Shown here piece by piece: positions 1 to 7,496 of a DNA stretch of 11,399 bases. Origin of the DNA: Dehalococcoidia bacterium UBA6627. GTDB taxonomy: Bacteria > Chloroflexota > Dehalococcoidia > UBA2979. The stretch is from the NCBI GenBank assembly GCA_002455955.1, contig DKLZ01000032.1, positions 1 to 11,399 on the forward strand, written 5' to 3'. The position numbers and the translations under genes were made by a program. The notes under the pieces are model-generated. The model saw only the letters and a program-made list of their open reading frames with translations, ran no database searches and was not told the origin of the DNA. Positions within the stretch are counted from its first letter, which is position 1. Each line of letters opens with the position of its first letter.

Positions 1-458
1 TCAAGCTTTCCATAAGGTGTGGTTGTAGTGACCGTTTCCAGTTCAGTCGTCGGAGATGCCTGTCCCTTAGTAAGTCCATATACACCGTTGTCCATGACTA
101 CTACGGTGACATCAAGATTGCGTTTTGCCTGAGGGCCGATGTGTTCGGCTCCAATGCTAAGGAAGTCGCCGTCGCCAGACACAATCAGCACATTAAGATC
201 AGGGCGGCTTGATTTCAGGCCATAGGCAATCGGTAGAGTCCTGCCATGGATACCATGTATTCCGAACGGCTGCGGCCCTTCTTGTAGATGCACGAGGTTT
301 CCGGAACAGCCGATACCAGCAACAATGACCGAGTTTTCGATCGGTTCTGAGAGAGTTCCGGATCGCTCGACTAATGCTCCTTCAATCGCTCGTTTGACTC
401 CGAAGTCTCCGCATCCGGGACACCATTTGAAATCATAAGTTGGATTTCGTTTACTCAT
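1..458 (-). CDS. korB: 2-oxoacid:ferredoxin oxidoreductase, beta subunit (KorB-like), partial at left edge
   Basis: This is the thiamine-diphosphate-binding subunit that, with KorA, oxidatively decarboxylates a 2-oxoacid to acyl-CoA and passes electrons to ferredoxin in the cytoplasm. The first 152 residues are present and the C-terminus lies beyond the left edge. Visible family marks are the N-terminal CPGCGD (Cys13, Cys16), GIGCSG around Cys51, an IHGR segment near residue 70, the thiamine/Mg motif SGDGD at 94-98 followed by SIGAEH, and MDNGVYGLTKGQ at 122-133, which is strongly typical of KorB. Length of the family is about 280-350 residues, so roughly half is seen. The ATG overlaps the korA stop in ATGA (4 bases), so translation is probably coupled. 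The substrate (2-oxoglutarate, pyruvate or another oxoacid) cannot be told from the sequence; 2-oxoglutarate is the default reading of the KorAB architecture. Confidence 0.93.
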   Translation of the reverse strand, partial: MSKRNPTYDFKWCPGCGDFGVKRAIEGALVERSGTLSEPIENSVIVAGIGCSGNLVHLQEGPQPFGIHGIHGRTLPIAYGLKSSRPDLNVLIVSGDGDFLSIGAEHIGPQAKRNLDVTVVVMDNGVYGLTKGQASPTTELETVTTTTPYGKL

Positions 459-2167
459 GCTGTAGCCAGCTTTCCAGAATGTGTGACAATTTCAGCAGTT
501 AGTCGCTCTTTGAGATCGGCAACTTTAAAGGGTAAACCTGTGTATTGCCTAATCGACTGAGCATTTACTCCTTGCGCACGAAGTATCTGCGATAGTTGTC
601 CGAGGTAATTCAGCTCGGGAACGATCACCAGATCTTTAGCGCGAAGTTCCTCTAAAAGTGATGATGGCAACGGGTTGAGATACATCGTGTAATACCAAGC
701 CACGTCTGCTCCATCGGCGATTAGATCTAGGTAAGCACTTCTTGCGGGTCCTTTCGAACCACCCCAAGGCATTATCGCCACTGACGCGTCGGTCCGTTCT
801 GATTCGTAGTCGCCACCATCTAAGACTTTCAATTTTTCGAAACGTCGATGGGTTTGTTCGATATGAACCTCGGGCAGGTGCGTGGTGTCGCCTTGTTCGT
901 CGTGTTCAGAGGCATTCGCAACGTATGCACCTGGACCACCGGGTATTGGGAACGGTGCAACACCGGATCCTACGTAGCGTTCGTTACCTGTTGAGCCATC
1001 GGAAACGATGCGGTTTTCAACGCGCACGGCACTCAAGTCAGGTTTAACGATGTCTTGTTGTCGTTCAGCGATCGATGCTTCGGAAAGGAGGATGACCGGT
1101 CCTTGATACCGCTCGGACCAATTTACAGCCTCAATTGCACCCCAAAACGCTTCTTCGATCGTCCCAGGAGCGATCACAGGAACGCTCATGTCGCCGTGGC
1201 CTGGGTTCAGTGCCATGAGTAGGTCTGACTGTTCTGTCTTGGTGGGTAAGCCAGTGGCGGGGCCGCCACGCTGAACGTCGACGACTACCAGTGGGATCTC
1301 CGCCATCCAAGCGAGTCCTAACCCTTCACCCATCAGGCTCAGGCCAGGTCCGGCGGTCGAAGTCATAATTTTCTTGCCGGAAAAACCACCTCCAACAAGT
1401 GACGCGATGGATTCGATCTCGGAGCTCGATTGTCCGACGAACTTGTCGTCTCCTTTGAGGAAATCTTCCATGTAGTTCAGCATCGTAGTTGCCGGAGAGA
1501 TTGGATAGCCAATGAAAGAGTCAAGGCCCGCCGCTATTGCTCCTAAGCCGGCCGCCTCGAACCCTTTGATCAATACCCGTTCTTCTGATGACGGAGTTGG
1601 ATCCTCTAACGTTTCGAGCGAAAGTCCTGTCTTCGCAGCCTCTTGCGCACCCATATGAAGTGCGGCGATATTGCCTTCGATGATTTTGTCGTCTCCAGGC
1701 CGCCCTCGTGTGAAGCGCTTGGTTACGAATGTTTCAAGGTATTCCAATGGAAACCCAGCTAGTTGAGCGACTGCACCAATTACGACCATGTTTGCAGCAC
1801 GGGGATTTCCGGAATCGCGCGCCATTTGATCAGCTGGCAGACCGATAGCGCGTCCACCTTCGTCGACTTCAAATTCTTCTGAGTTATAGACAACGACCCC
1901 TTGCTCACTGAGTTCTTCGAGGTTGTGGTCGTATGCGTACCGGTTAAGGGCGACGAGCACATCAAGTTCATCACCTGATGACAAGATGTCTTCTGTAGAT
2001 ATACGAGCCTGTCCCCAAGCAGGGCCTCCCATGATCTGGGACGGGAATGTGGAGAATGTGAGAACGTGGTAACCAACCGACGCAGCAGCGGCAGCAAGAA
2101 TTTCAGATCCACCGACGACACCCTGGCCACCTTCACCCGCAAACCGCACAACAAGATTTTTGCTCAT
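455..2167 (-). CDS. korA: 2-oxoacid:acceptor oxidoreductase, fused gamma-alpha subunit (KorA-like)
   Basis: This is the partner of KorB in the CoA-acylating, ferredoxin-dependent oxidation of a 2-oxoacid. The protein has 570 residues. Residues 1 to about 185 form the gamma domain, starting MSKNLVVRFAGEGGQG. The rest is the alpha (pyrimidine-binding) domain with GYPISPATT at 220-228, TSTAGPG at 269-275 and VQRGGPATGLPTKTEQ near 298-313, all hallmark segments. The usual YPIT is YPIS here, a conservative change. A longer frame opens at 2191, but its ATG has no ribosome site. The start at 2167 is preferred because AAAGG (2177-2181) lies 9 bases upstream and the residues match the family N-terminus. 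A -10-like CATAAT at 2192-2197 would also place the mRNA start downstream of the 2191 ATG. The gene is complete and followed directly by korB. The gamma-alpha fusion is the form known from mycobacterial KorA and others; the substrate is inferred. Confidence 0.93.
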   Translation of the reverse strand: MSKNLVVRFAGEGGQGVVGGSEILAAAAASVGYHVLTFSTFPSQIMGGPAWGQARISTEDILSSGDELDVLVALNRYAYDHNLEELSEQGVVVYNSEEFEVDEGGRAIGLPADQMARDSGNPRAANMVVIGAVAQLAGFPLEYLETFVTKRFTRGRPGDDKIIEGNIAALHMGAQEAAKTGLSLETLEDPTPSSEERVLIKGFEAAGLGAIAAGLDSFIGYPISPATTMLNYMEDFLKGDDKFVGQSSSEIESIASLVGGGFSGKKIMTSTAGPGLSLMGEGLGLAWMAEIPLVVVDVQRGGPATGLPTKTEQSDLLMALNPGHGDMSVPVIAPGTIEEAFWGAIEAVNWSERYQGPVILLSEASIAERQQDIVKPDLSAVRVENRIVSDGSTGNERYVGSGVAPFPIPGGPGAYVANASEHDEQGDTTHLPEVHIEQTHRRFEKLKVLDGGDYESERTDASVAIMPWGGSKGPARSAYLDLIADGADVAWYYTMYLNPLPSSLLEELRAKDLVIVPELNYLGQLSQILRAQGVNAQSIRQYTGLPFKVADLKERLTAEIVTHSGKLATA

Positions 2168-2490
2168 GTGGAACGGCCTTTGAGTATGCAAATTATGGAG
2201 TGTGTGGCTATTTCCCGTGGTGGGGTTGGTAGTGGGAATCCCAGAGGGCTGACCATCTCTATCTGCAAGTCTGGCACCTAAAGTTCAACGTAGTGGGTGT
2301 CCTATTCATCGGTCAGGGTTATCAGCCTCGTATAGATTATCGCGGTGAATTGAAGCTACGCTCAACGTACCGTCGAATCGTCTTCGATCATAGTATCTAT
2401 CAGGATGAGTCTGGACTACCTTTTCGCTTCTGATTATTAGAAAAATTAGTCAGCGTATGTGGCGGCATGAGTCCTGCTTGCTGCTGGTCG
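2168..2490. other. non-coding spacer between korA and the MFS gene
   Basis: About 320 bases lie between two minus-strand genes. The part nearest korA should hold its promoter and contains a small inverted repeat TGGGA-A-TCCCA at 2233-2243. A short hairpin TCGAA-TCGTC-TTCGA at 2373-2387 lies about 100 bases past the MFS stop, but has no T-run after it and is not a convincing terminator. Short open frames here have no ribosome site or recognisable product. I see no RNA gene. Confidence 0.5.
2192..2197 (-). promoter_or_regulatory. possible -10 element of korAB
   Basis: On the minus strand the hexamer reads CATAAT, one mismatch from TATAAT. It would place transcription start near 2185 and give korA an 18-base leader holding the AAAGG ribosome site. 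No convincing -35 hexamer is seen at the usual spacing, so this is a weak call. Confidence 0.3.
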
Positions 2491-3768
2491 TTACTCGGCA
2501 CCTGAATGAGTCGAGGCGATGGGGTCGGTAGTGGGTAGTGAACGAAGCTCGGCGGCGAGTATGAACAGCAATACTGCGAATCCTGTAACTGAAAGACCAC
2601 CTAGAGCAACGGTGAGCTGAATGCCGATCAGTTCGGCGATCATACCGGCGACGAATCCACCGACTGAGGACAGGAACCACGTCATCGACCAGATCCCCAT
2701 CACTCGGCCTCGCAGTTCGTCTGGAACTTGAAGTTGAAGAGCTGTCATTCCGACATTCAGATAGATCCCTGAGGCGAATCCTGCTGAGAATAGAGTGATC
2801 ATGGAGAGAGGCATGAACGTGCTAACAGCGAAAGCCGTCACGGAGATTCCAAAGGCTGCGGCTCCACCAAGGATTGCAAATCCGCGATAATTCCCAGCGC
2901 CAAACTTAATGATCGATAATGTCCCGAGGATCGCGCCAACACCTGCCGCGGCTTCGAGGAGTCCAAATCCTACTTCACCCACACCCAAGATCTCATTCGC
3001 GAAAAACACCATTAAGACTTGATAAGAACCACCGAACACTGATGTAAAGAACGATAGTCCGATGACCGCTAAGAAGAGTCGATTACGGAAGATGTATCGA
3101 GCACCGTCCAGCATCTTGCCACTGTCCCCGTCAGCTTTCGGGATTGGTCGAGCGAGTTTCAGCGAGATAAGCAGGACCGACGCTAGTGCATAACCGACTG
3201 TGGTAACGAAAAATGCTTGCCCGATTCCCACGATGGCGATGACAACTCCCGCGATTGCAGGGCCTATCACTCTCATGCTGTTCCAGATCAAGCCGTTGAG
3301 TGCGACAGCACTAGCGATCGACCGCATATCTATGAGTTGAGGAAGGATTGCTTGCTGTGCTGGCATGCTGAGCGCTGTCAATGCTCCCGTAATCAGCGAC
3401 CAGGCAATAACCATCCAAAGGTCAATGATCTCAAAGACAATTAACACCGCGAGTAATAAATAGAAGATGCCACTGACGCTGTTGCTCCAGATGATCATTC
3501 GACGATTATCGAGACGGTCGGCTAACTGCCCGGCTGGGACACTGAGTGCGATGGTCGGTAGGGCAGCGCTTAAGGCGACAATGCCTACCCATCCTGGGCC
3601 GAGATTAAGCTCAACGCCGACAAGCCAGGGAATACCAATGATTCTGAATTGCAGAGCAAAAACCCGAGCAAGAGATGCGAACCAAAATCGCCTGAAATTG
3701 GGGTAACTGAAGGCTCCCCATCGAGGTTCGGTTTTCGTAGGGACTGCCGCTCCAGGTGATGCTGCCAT
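2491..3768 (-). CDS. MFS transporter, MFS_3 (EntS-like) exporter family
   Basis: This is a 425-residue integral membrane protein of the major facilitator superfamily, probably a proton-coupled exporter in the cytoplasmic membrane. Many hydrophobic segments, consistent with about 12 helices, fill residues 28 to 408. The cytoplasmic loop 2-3 motif A is seen as GQLADRLDNRR at 80-90. The segment VPDELRGRVMGI near residue 355 is typical of the MFS_3 subfamily, which includes the enterobactin exporter EntS and macrolide-efflux-like proteins. The N-terminal PNFRRFWFASLAR segment also fits that subfamily. The substrate cannot be predicted. The ATG at 3768 has no clear Shine-Dalgarno site, and no nearby in-frame start looks better. 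It is divergent from the peroxiredoxin gene across about 250 bases and separated from korA by about 320 bases, so it is probably its own transcription unit. Confidence 0.88.
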   Translation of the reverse strand: MAASPGAAVPTKTEPRWGAFSYPNFRRFWFASLARVFALQFRIIGIPWLVGVELNLGPGWVGIVALSAALPTIALSVPAGQLADRLDNRRMIIWSNSVSGIFYLLLAVLIVFEIIDLWMVIAWSLITGALTALSMPAQQAILPQLIDMRSIASAVALNGLIWNSMRVIGPAIAGVVIAIVGIGQAFFVTTVGYALASVLLISLKLARPIPKADGDSGKMLDGARYIFRNRLFLAVIGLSFFTSVFGGSYQVLMVFFANEILGVGEVGFGLLEAAAGVGAILGTLSIIKFGAGNYRGFAILGGAAAFGISVTAFAVSTFMPLSMITLFSAGFASGIYLNVGMTALQLQVPDELRGRVMGIWSMTWFLSSVGGFVAGMIAELIGIQLTVALGGLSVTGFAVLLFILAAELRSLPTTDPIASTHSGAE

Positions 3769-4016
3769 CAGAGGATCAATCTAAGAATTCACTCGGTATT
3801 GCGTTGGTTCGCAATAGGCAAGCGTATACGAAATGTCAGCCGATTGATGAATGGTAGTTAAATGCAATTCTAATGAGAGTGACGCCACGTTAAGTATTAG
3901 ACGCAGTCTATCGCTGTGAGTCGTAGCTCAGGTTATGGTTCTATCTACAATGCCCTGAAGATGACAGTCGATAGATAAGTTAGTGTGAACGATGATTGCT
4001 TGTGAGAGGACATAAC
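3769..4016. other. divergent intergenic region between MFS exporter and peroxiredoxin
   Basis: This 248-base region must carry promoters in both directions. It holds a palindrome TAGAC-GCA-GTCTA at 3898-3910 that could be an operator half-site pair or a tiny stem. CTATC/GATAG elements recur nearby (around 3908, 3937 and 3970). No promoter hexamer pair could be fixed with confidence, and no gene is seen. Confidence 0.3.
4004..4010 (+). promoter_or_regulatory. ribosome binding site that fixes the peroxiredoxin start
   Basis: GAGAGGA stands 6 bases before the ATG at 4017. This favours that ATG over an in-frame TTG at 3996, which would lie upstream of the site. Confidence 0.7.
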
Positions 4017-4484
4017 ATGGGTATCAATCTCGTTGCTGGTGATAGGGCACCGTCGTTCACTCTGAAAGATCAAGATGGTCAGACTCATAAATTAGCCGAC
4101 TATCGAGGTAAGACGGTTGTCCTATATTTCTATCCGCGAGATGACACTCCAGGATGTACTAAGGAAGCTTGTTCGTTCCGCGACGAATTTGATCGAATCA
4201 GTGAGGAAGACGCGGTCATACTGGGTGTGTCGGTTGACGATGCGGATTCCCATCGACTATTCCGTGACAAGTACAGTCTCCCATTCCCGCTGCTGGTTGA
4301 TGATGGTGCGAAGGTCGCGAGTCGCTATGGATCGTGGGGGGAGAAGAATTTATACGGCAAAATAGTAATAGGGATGACGAGATCAACCTTTATCATTGGC
4401 CCAACAGGAAAATTGATCAAAGTTTGGAAACGAGCCCGGGCTGCAAATCACGGTCAGGCAGTGCTCAAGGCACTGCAGGCATAG
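4017..4484 (+). CDS. bcp: thioredoxin-dependent thiol peroxidase (Bcp/PrxQ-type peroxiredoxin)
   Basis: This is a cytoplasmic peroxidase that reduces hydrogen peroxide and organic hydroperoxides, using thioredoxin as electron donor. The product is 155 residues, the usual Bcp length. The thioredoxin-fold start (GDRAPSFTLKDQDG at 9-22) is followed by YFYPRDDTPGCTKEAC at 38-52. Cys47 is the peroxidatic cysteine, with Thr44 and Pro45 of the conserved TPGC. Cys52, five residues later, is the resolving cysteine, as in the atypical 2-Cys E. coli Bcp (Cys45/Cys50). The TRSTFIIGP segment supplies the conserved active-site arginine. The ATG at 4017 is chosen over the TTG at 3996 because of the GAGAGGA ribosome site. 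It is an isolated gene: divergent from an exporter on one side, with about 500 gene-free bases on the other. Confidence 0.94.
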   Translation: MGINLVAGDRAPSFTLKDQDGQTHKLADYRGKTVVLYFYPRDDTPGCTKEACSFRDEFDRISEEDAVILGVSVDDADSHRLFRDKYSLPFPLLVDDGAKVASRYGSWGEKNLYGKIVIGMTRSTFIIGPTGKLIKVWKRARAANHGQAVLKALQA

Positions 4485-4980
4485 ATTAGTAATCTGTCGA
4501 TCACGTACGCGGAACGCTAGGGCGGCTTCTTACAGATTAGGTGACATAAGAGATCTTCGAATACCGTCAGATCCGGCGTTCGTGTGCGCACGATAGGTAG
4601 TGAATCATGTATTCGAGGCCGCGAGTGAGCCGTCATAGTCCTAACTCCCCGAGGCAACTGGTTCGATAGATCAGCGAATTAGACTTGCGATTCCTAATTT
4701 CGAGCGAATCCAATTGGAATAGATATGGTCGTTGGTGCTACAGCACTTGGTCATAACTGGGCATTTTGGGGTCCAGGCCTTATTTGACCGCATAGTGGAT
4801 GGGCTATTTCATCCCCATCGCATAGTAACGTCGCACTATCTATGTTATGTATGTTTATAGACGGTAGTTCAGATCGTTTCCTGCTCCCTGTATAGGCGTT
4901 ACGATAGAATCATAAATGCTCAGCGAGAAGGCGCGCTACACGTGTTTGCGCATTTGCGGACACCTGTTGGATGAAGGCCC
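4485..4980. other. gene-free region of about 500 bases upstream of the S41 protease
   Basis: No credible coding frame, tRNA or known RNA was found. Structures seen are a weak stem AGATT-AGT-AATCT at 4483-4495 overlapping the peroxiredoxin stop; a hairpin TCGTG-TGCG-CACGA at 4580-4593; and an inverted repeat GATGGG/CCCATC at 4798-4803 and 4814-4819. The last is flanked by two copies of CGCATAGT (4789-4796 and 4819-4826). A -10-like TAGAAT at 4905-4910 could serve the protease gene, without a good -35. The region probably holds the promoter and leader of the protease-smpB-ssrA block. Confidence 0.45.
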
Positions 4981-6312
4981 ATGACTGCTGACTTACCAGC
5001 AACATCTCCCTCATACGATTCCGAACCTGATCCACAAGGTTCGAACTCAACAGCACTGCGTAACACTCTCCTGGGTGTTATCGGAATTCTTATCGGCGTG
5101 ATGCTGATCGCAGTTGGATTCCTCGGCAGAGCAATTACTGAGGATGATGAGGTAGCGGCAGTCGCGGCTCCGACAGTAACCGCGGATTCTTCTCCGGATC
5201 CCGTTCTACAATCTGGACCAGATTTTCTGGTCCTCGATGAGATTTTGCAAATACTCGAAAGTGATTTTGTTGAACCTGATTTAGTGGATCCGGAGTACCT
5301 GCATGGCGCTGCCATTCGCGGTATTTTTGACGCACTGGATGATCCGCATTCCACGTACATTGATCCGCAGACCTATGCAATGTCCCGAGAAGGATTTTCG
5401 GGCGTATTTCAGGGAATCGGCGCAACGGTAGAGAAACCTGCTGGTAGCGACTACATCGTCATTGTCCGTCCACTACCAGACACCCCTGCTGCGAGAGCCG
5501 GCCTACTCTCTGGTGATCAAATTCTCGCTGTTGATGGTGAAGATGCTGCCGGCTGGACGCTGGATGAAGGTGTACTACGGATCCGTGGTCCGCAAGGAAC
5601 TCCAGTGGAGCTACTGATTCGGCATCCCGATGGCGTAGAGGAATTGATTACGATTGTTCGGGACGAGATCCATTCAGTCTCTGTCTCAACGCAACCCCTC
5701 CTGCAGCAGACATTAACTGACTCGGCGGGTAACGAAGTCACAGATATCGGTTATGTCTACATTGCTCAGATTACTCGTCGCACACCCGATGAACTCACCC
5801 AGATTGTGAACGAGCTTGAAGATCGTGGAGTGACGGGATTGATTATCGATGTTCGATTAAATCCAGGTGGGTTATTGGCAGAAACGACAGAGATCGCAGA
5901 CATGTTTCTCGATCAAGGACCGATCGTGATCCAGGTCGACCGAGATGGAAACGAACAAGTTTGGTCATCGAGCCCGGGTCAGATTACATACCTGCCGATC
6001 GTAATCATCCAAGATGAATTCTCAGCGTCCGGGTCGGAATTACTGGCAGCGGCGCTTCAGGAAAATGGTCGAGCAACAGTGATAGGCGTTGATTCCTTTG
6101 GCAAAGGGACGGTGAATAACGTTCGAGAACTCTCGAATGGTGGAGCCGTATACGTCTCGATAGCTCGTTGGCTCACCCCTGATCGTAACCAGATCGAAGG
6201 TCGCGGTGTTAAACCCGATATTGTTGTCGAATTCACTATGGACGACATTGATCAAGGGCGTGATGTTCAGGCTGAAAGAGCGATCGACTTCCTAAGAGAC
6301 ATCGCAAATTAG
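4981..6312 (+). CDS. S41 family C-terminal processing protease (CtpA/Prc-like), membrane-anchored
   Basis: This is a serine protease that cuts substrates chosen by their C-terminal residues, acting outside the cytoplasmic membrane. It has 443 residues. A charged, proline-rich N-terminus precedes one transmembrane segment at about 29-49 without an obvious cleavage site, so it is probably a signal anchor. A linker to about 75 and the S41 N-terminal helical part (LDDPHSTYIDP) follow. The PDZ domain spans about 140-225, beginning SGVFQGIGATVE with an AARAGLLSGDQILAVDG core. The catalytic domain has LIIDVRLNPGG, Ser350 in SASGSE as nucleophile and Lys375 in FGKG as base. The 25-residue spacing matches known CtpA/CtpB dyads. 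The ATG at 4981 is the first in frame after a stop, with GAAGG at 4973-4977 unusually close (3 bases). smpB follows after 103 bases without a terminator, so co-transcription is likely. The exact paralogue name (ctpA/ctpB) cannot be fixed. Confidence 0.93.
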   Translation: MTADLPATSPSYDSEPDPQGSNSTALRNTLLGVIGILIGVMLIAVGFLGRAITEDDEVAAVAAPTVTADSSPDPVLQSGPDFLVLDEILQILESDFVEPDLVDPEYLHGAAIRGIFDALDDPHSTYIDPQTYAMSREGFSGVFQGIGATVEKPAGSDYIVIVRPLPDTPAARAGLLSGDQILAVDGEDAAGWTLDEGVLRIRGPQGTPVELLIRHPDGVEELITIVRDEIHSVSVSTQPLLQQTLTDSAGNEVTDIGYVYIAQITRRTPDELTQIVNELEDRGVTGLIIDVRLNPGGLLAETTEIADMFLDQGPIVIQVDRDGNEQVWSSSPGQITYLPIVIIQDEFSASGSELLAAALQENGRATVIGVDSFGKGTVNNVRELSNGGAVYVSIARWLTPDRNQIEGRGVKPDIVVEFTMDDIDQGRDVQAERAIDFLRDIAN

Positions 6313-6415
6313 CGAGGGAGCACCAGACCATATTTGATACTACAGCGGACATAAACGAAGTCAGGATCGTTTGTGCTCTGTGTGAGGTGAATATCGTCGT
6401 GGTCGGTACGAACTG

Positions 6416-6898
6416 ATGGCGAAGCGAAAAAGCGGCAAAGATGCTAAAGGTTCGACCGTCGCGTTTCATCGCCGTGCACGCTTCGATTACGAGATTGAAA
6501 GCCGCTACGACGCCGGGATTGTACTAGTCGGTACCGAGATCAAATCGATACGTGAAGGGCAAGTGACACTGTCCGAAGGGTTCGCCCGGTTCCGGGGTCA
6601 CGAGCTCTATCTGTACAATGTTCATATCGCTCATTATGGGCCCGCACGTGAGAACCACGAGCTAACGCGGACTCGGAAGCTGTTACTTCATCGACGGGAG
6701 CTGAACCGGCTCAGGCAGATGATGCAGGAACAGCCTCGAGCCACAGTGGTCCCCTTGCGGATGTACCTTTACAACGGACTTGCAAAAGTCGAGATCGGTT
6801 TCGGTCGCGGTCGCCGTCGTTATGACAAGCGACAGGCAATCAAGAAACGCGAAACCGATCGAGACATGCAACGCGCTGTTCGACATGCTCAACGCTGA
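6416..6898 (+). CDS. smpB: SsrA-binding protein SmpB
   Basis: SmpB binds the tRNA-like domain of tmRNA, brings it to stalled ribosomes, and places its C-terminal tail in the empty mRNA channel during trans-translation. The product is 160 residues, the standard length. The OB-fold core is seen from FDYEIESRYDAGIVLVGTEIKSIREGQ (24-50) through SEGFARF, YLYNVHI and RKLLLHRREL. The C-terminal GRGRRRYDKRQAIKKRE tail, basic and helical, is the conserved decoding-centre segment. The usual HISPY/HIAPY is HIAHY here. The ATG at 6416 has only weak ribosome-site similarity, and no other start is possible after the in-frame TGA at 6383. The tmRNA gene lies about 100 bases downstream on the same strand, confirming the assignment by context. 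Confidence 0.97.
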   Translation: MAKRKSGKDAKGSTVAFHRRARFDYEIESRYDAGIVLVGTEIKSIREGQVTLSEGFARFRGHELYLYNVHIAHYGPARENHELTRTRKLLLHRRELNRLRQMMQEQPRATVVPLRMYLYNGLAKVEIGFGRGRRRYDKRQAIKKRETDRDMQRAVRHAQR

Positions 6899-6921
6899 TA
6901 GCGATTGAGCTTCATAGCAAT

Positions 6922-6943
6922 CACGAGGCACAAGTGTCTCGTG
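6922..6943 (+). terminator. hairpin between smpB and ssrA (attenuator or weak terminator)
   Basis: A 9-base-pair stem (CACGAGGCA / TGTCTCGTG with one G-T pair) closes a CAAG tetraloop 24 bases after the smpB stop. No T-run follows, so it may be a processing or mRNA-protecting stem instead of a strong intrinsic terminator. It separates the smpB message from mature tmRNA. Confidence 0.5.
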
Positions 6944-6995
6944 TACTCAGCGTATGTCCGTTGTATTTGTTGACCTATATGAGGAACCACATTGT

Positions 6996-7358
6996 GGGGA
7001 CGATAGGAATCGACAGGTGCGGCCGGACCTAGATTGCGGGTCGAGGTGTCATCACCCTCGTTAAACAGATGGCAAAAAGGTAACTGGCGAAACCAATGAA
7101 CTCGCCCTCGCTGCGTAAATAACGTAGCGACGTGGCACACGGTCCCTCCCCGACGGTCCGTGATGTCGCGACATTTTGTCGGGGTGCTTCGTGAACTGTG
7201 TGCTACAGGCACTCACGACTAAGATCACTGCAACTAACTGGCATGCCTTACGCCAACGACGGGGCGCCGGTGAAATTAAATGTCGTCGGCTACGCCCGTA
7301 GTAGATTCAGGCCGAACGTACTCTGGACGGGGAGTTCAATTCTCCCCCGTCTCCACCA
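6996..7358 (+). ncRNA. ssrA: transfer-messenger RNA (tmRNA, 10Sa RNA)
   Basis: tmRNA rescues stalled ribosomes and adds a degradation tag. The 5' end GGGGACG pairs with CGTCTCC before A-CCA, giving a 7-base-pair acceptor stem with the G3-U70 pair that marks alanine charging; the CCA is encoded. GGAATCGACAGG at 7007-7018 matches the conserved 5' D-arm-like box. The T-loop TTCAATT is at 7337-7343. CGGCC near the 5' end can pair with GGCCG near 7311 (helix P2). A stem CGAGG/CCTCG at 7042-7046 and 7056-7060 precedes the tag frame, as in E. coli. Arms CCCCGAC (7148-7154) and GTCGGGG (7178-7184) form one pseudoknot stem. The length of 363 nt is normal for one-piece tmRNA. Oddly, the T stem appears to be 6 base pairs (GGGGAG/CTCCCC). 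The gene sits just after smpB. Confidence 0.97.
7086..7118 (+). other. tmRNA tag-encoding frame (GETNELALAA, stop TAA)
   Basis: Within ssrA, GGC GAA ACC AAT GAA CTC GCC CTC GCT GCG TAA encodes GETNELALAA, to which the charged alanine adds an N-terminal Ala. The resume codon is taken as GGC because TAACT immediately before it lines up with TAGTC before the E. coli resume codon, with A at -4. The -LALAA end is the standard ClpXP/Prc degron form. A second in-window stop (TAA at 7120) backs up the first. The alternative resume codon GGC at 7074 would give a tag five residues longer. Confidence 0.85.
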
Positions 7359-7368
7359 GACCAACGAG

Positions 7369-7392
7369 AAATACCGCCGAAAGGCGGTATTT
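7369..7392 (+). terminator. intrinsic terminator of ssrA, probably bidirectional
   Basis: A perfect 10-base-pair stem AAATACCGCC / GGCGGTATTT closes a GAAA tetraloop, starting 10 bases after the tmRNA CCA end. The descending arm ends in TTT and runs into GTTATGT. The A/T pairs at the stem base give a T-stretch on both strands, so it can also stop transcription of the convergent nuclease gene. Confidence 0.9.
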
Positions 7393-7408
7393 GTTATGTA
7401 AACAATGC

Positions 7409-7422
7409 CTCCCTTTAGGGAG
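7409..7422 (+). terminator. second small hairpin after ssrA
   Basis: CTCCC-TTTA-GGGAG is followed by ATTTCTT. It is a short 5-base-pair stem with a T-rich tail, placed 16 bases past the main terminator. It may act as a back-up stop between the convergent ssrA and nuclease genes. Confidence 0.45.
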
Positions 7423-7496
7423 ATTTCTTGCCCCAGCATTGCTGATAATGGATGTACCTCACTAGCAAGAAATAATGCCATAAGCTTCAGTGCACT

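Noticed and set aside
742..1047. 101-codon plus-strand frame inside korA
   Set aside because: Arg-rich antisense shadow of korA with no motif.
4640..4680. Possible tRNA T-arm (GGTTCGATAGATC)
   Set aside because: The flanking bases do not pair into a T stem, and no acceptor, D or anticodon arms can be built around it.
4920..5360. 146-codon minus-strand frame opposite the start of the S41 protease
   Set aside because: Low-complexity Ser/Thr/Arg-rich translation, antisense to a well-supported gene.
7198..7465. Two small plus-strand frames over the 3' half of ssrA
   Set aside because: They lie in the structured tmRNA and its terminator; codons reflect RNA pairing, not protein.
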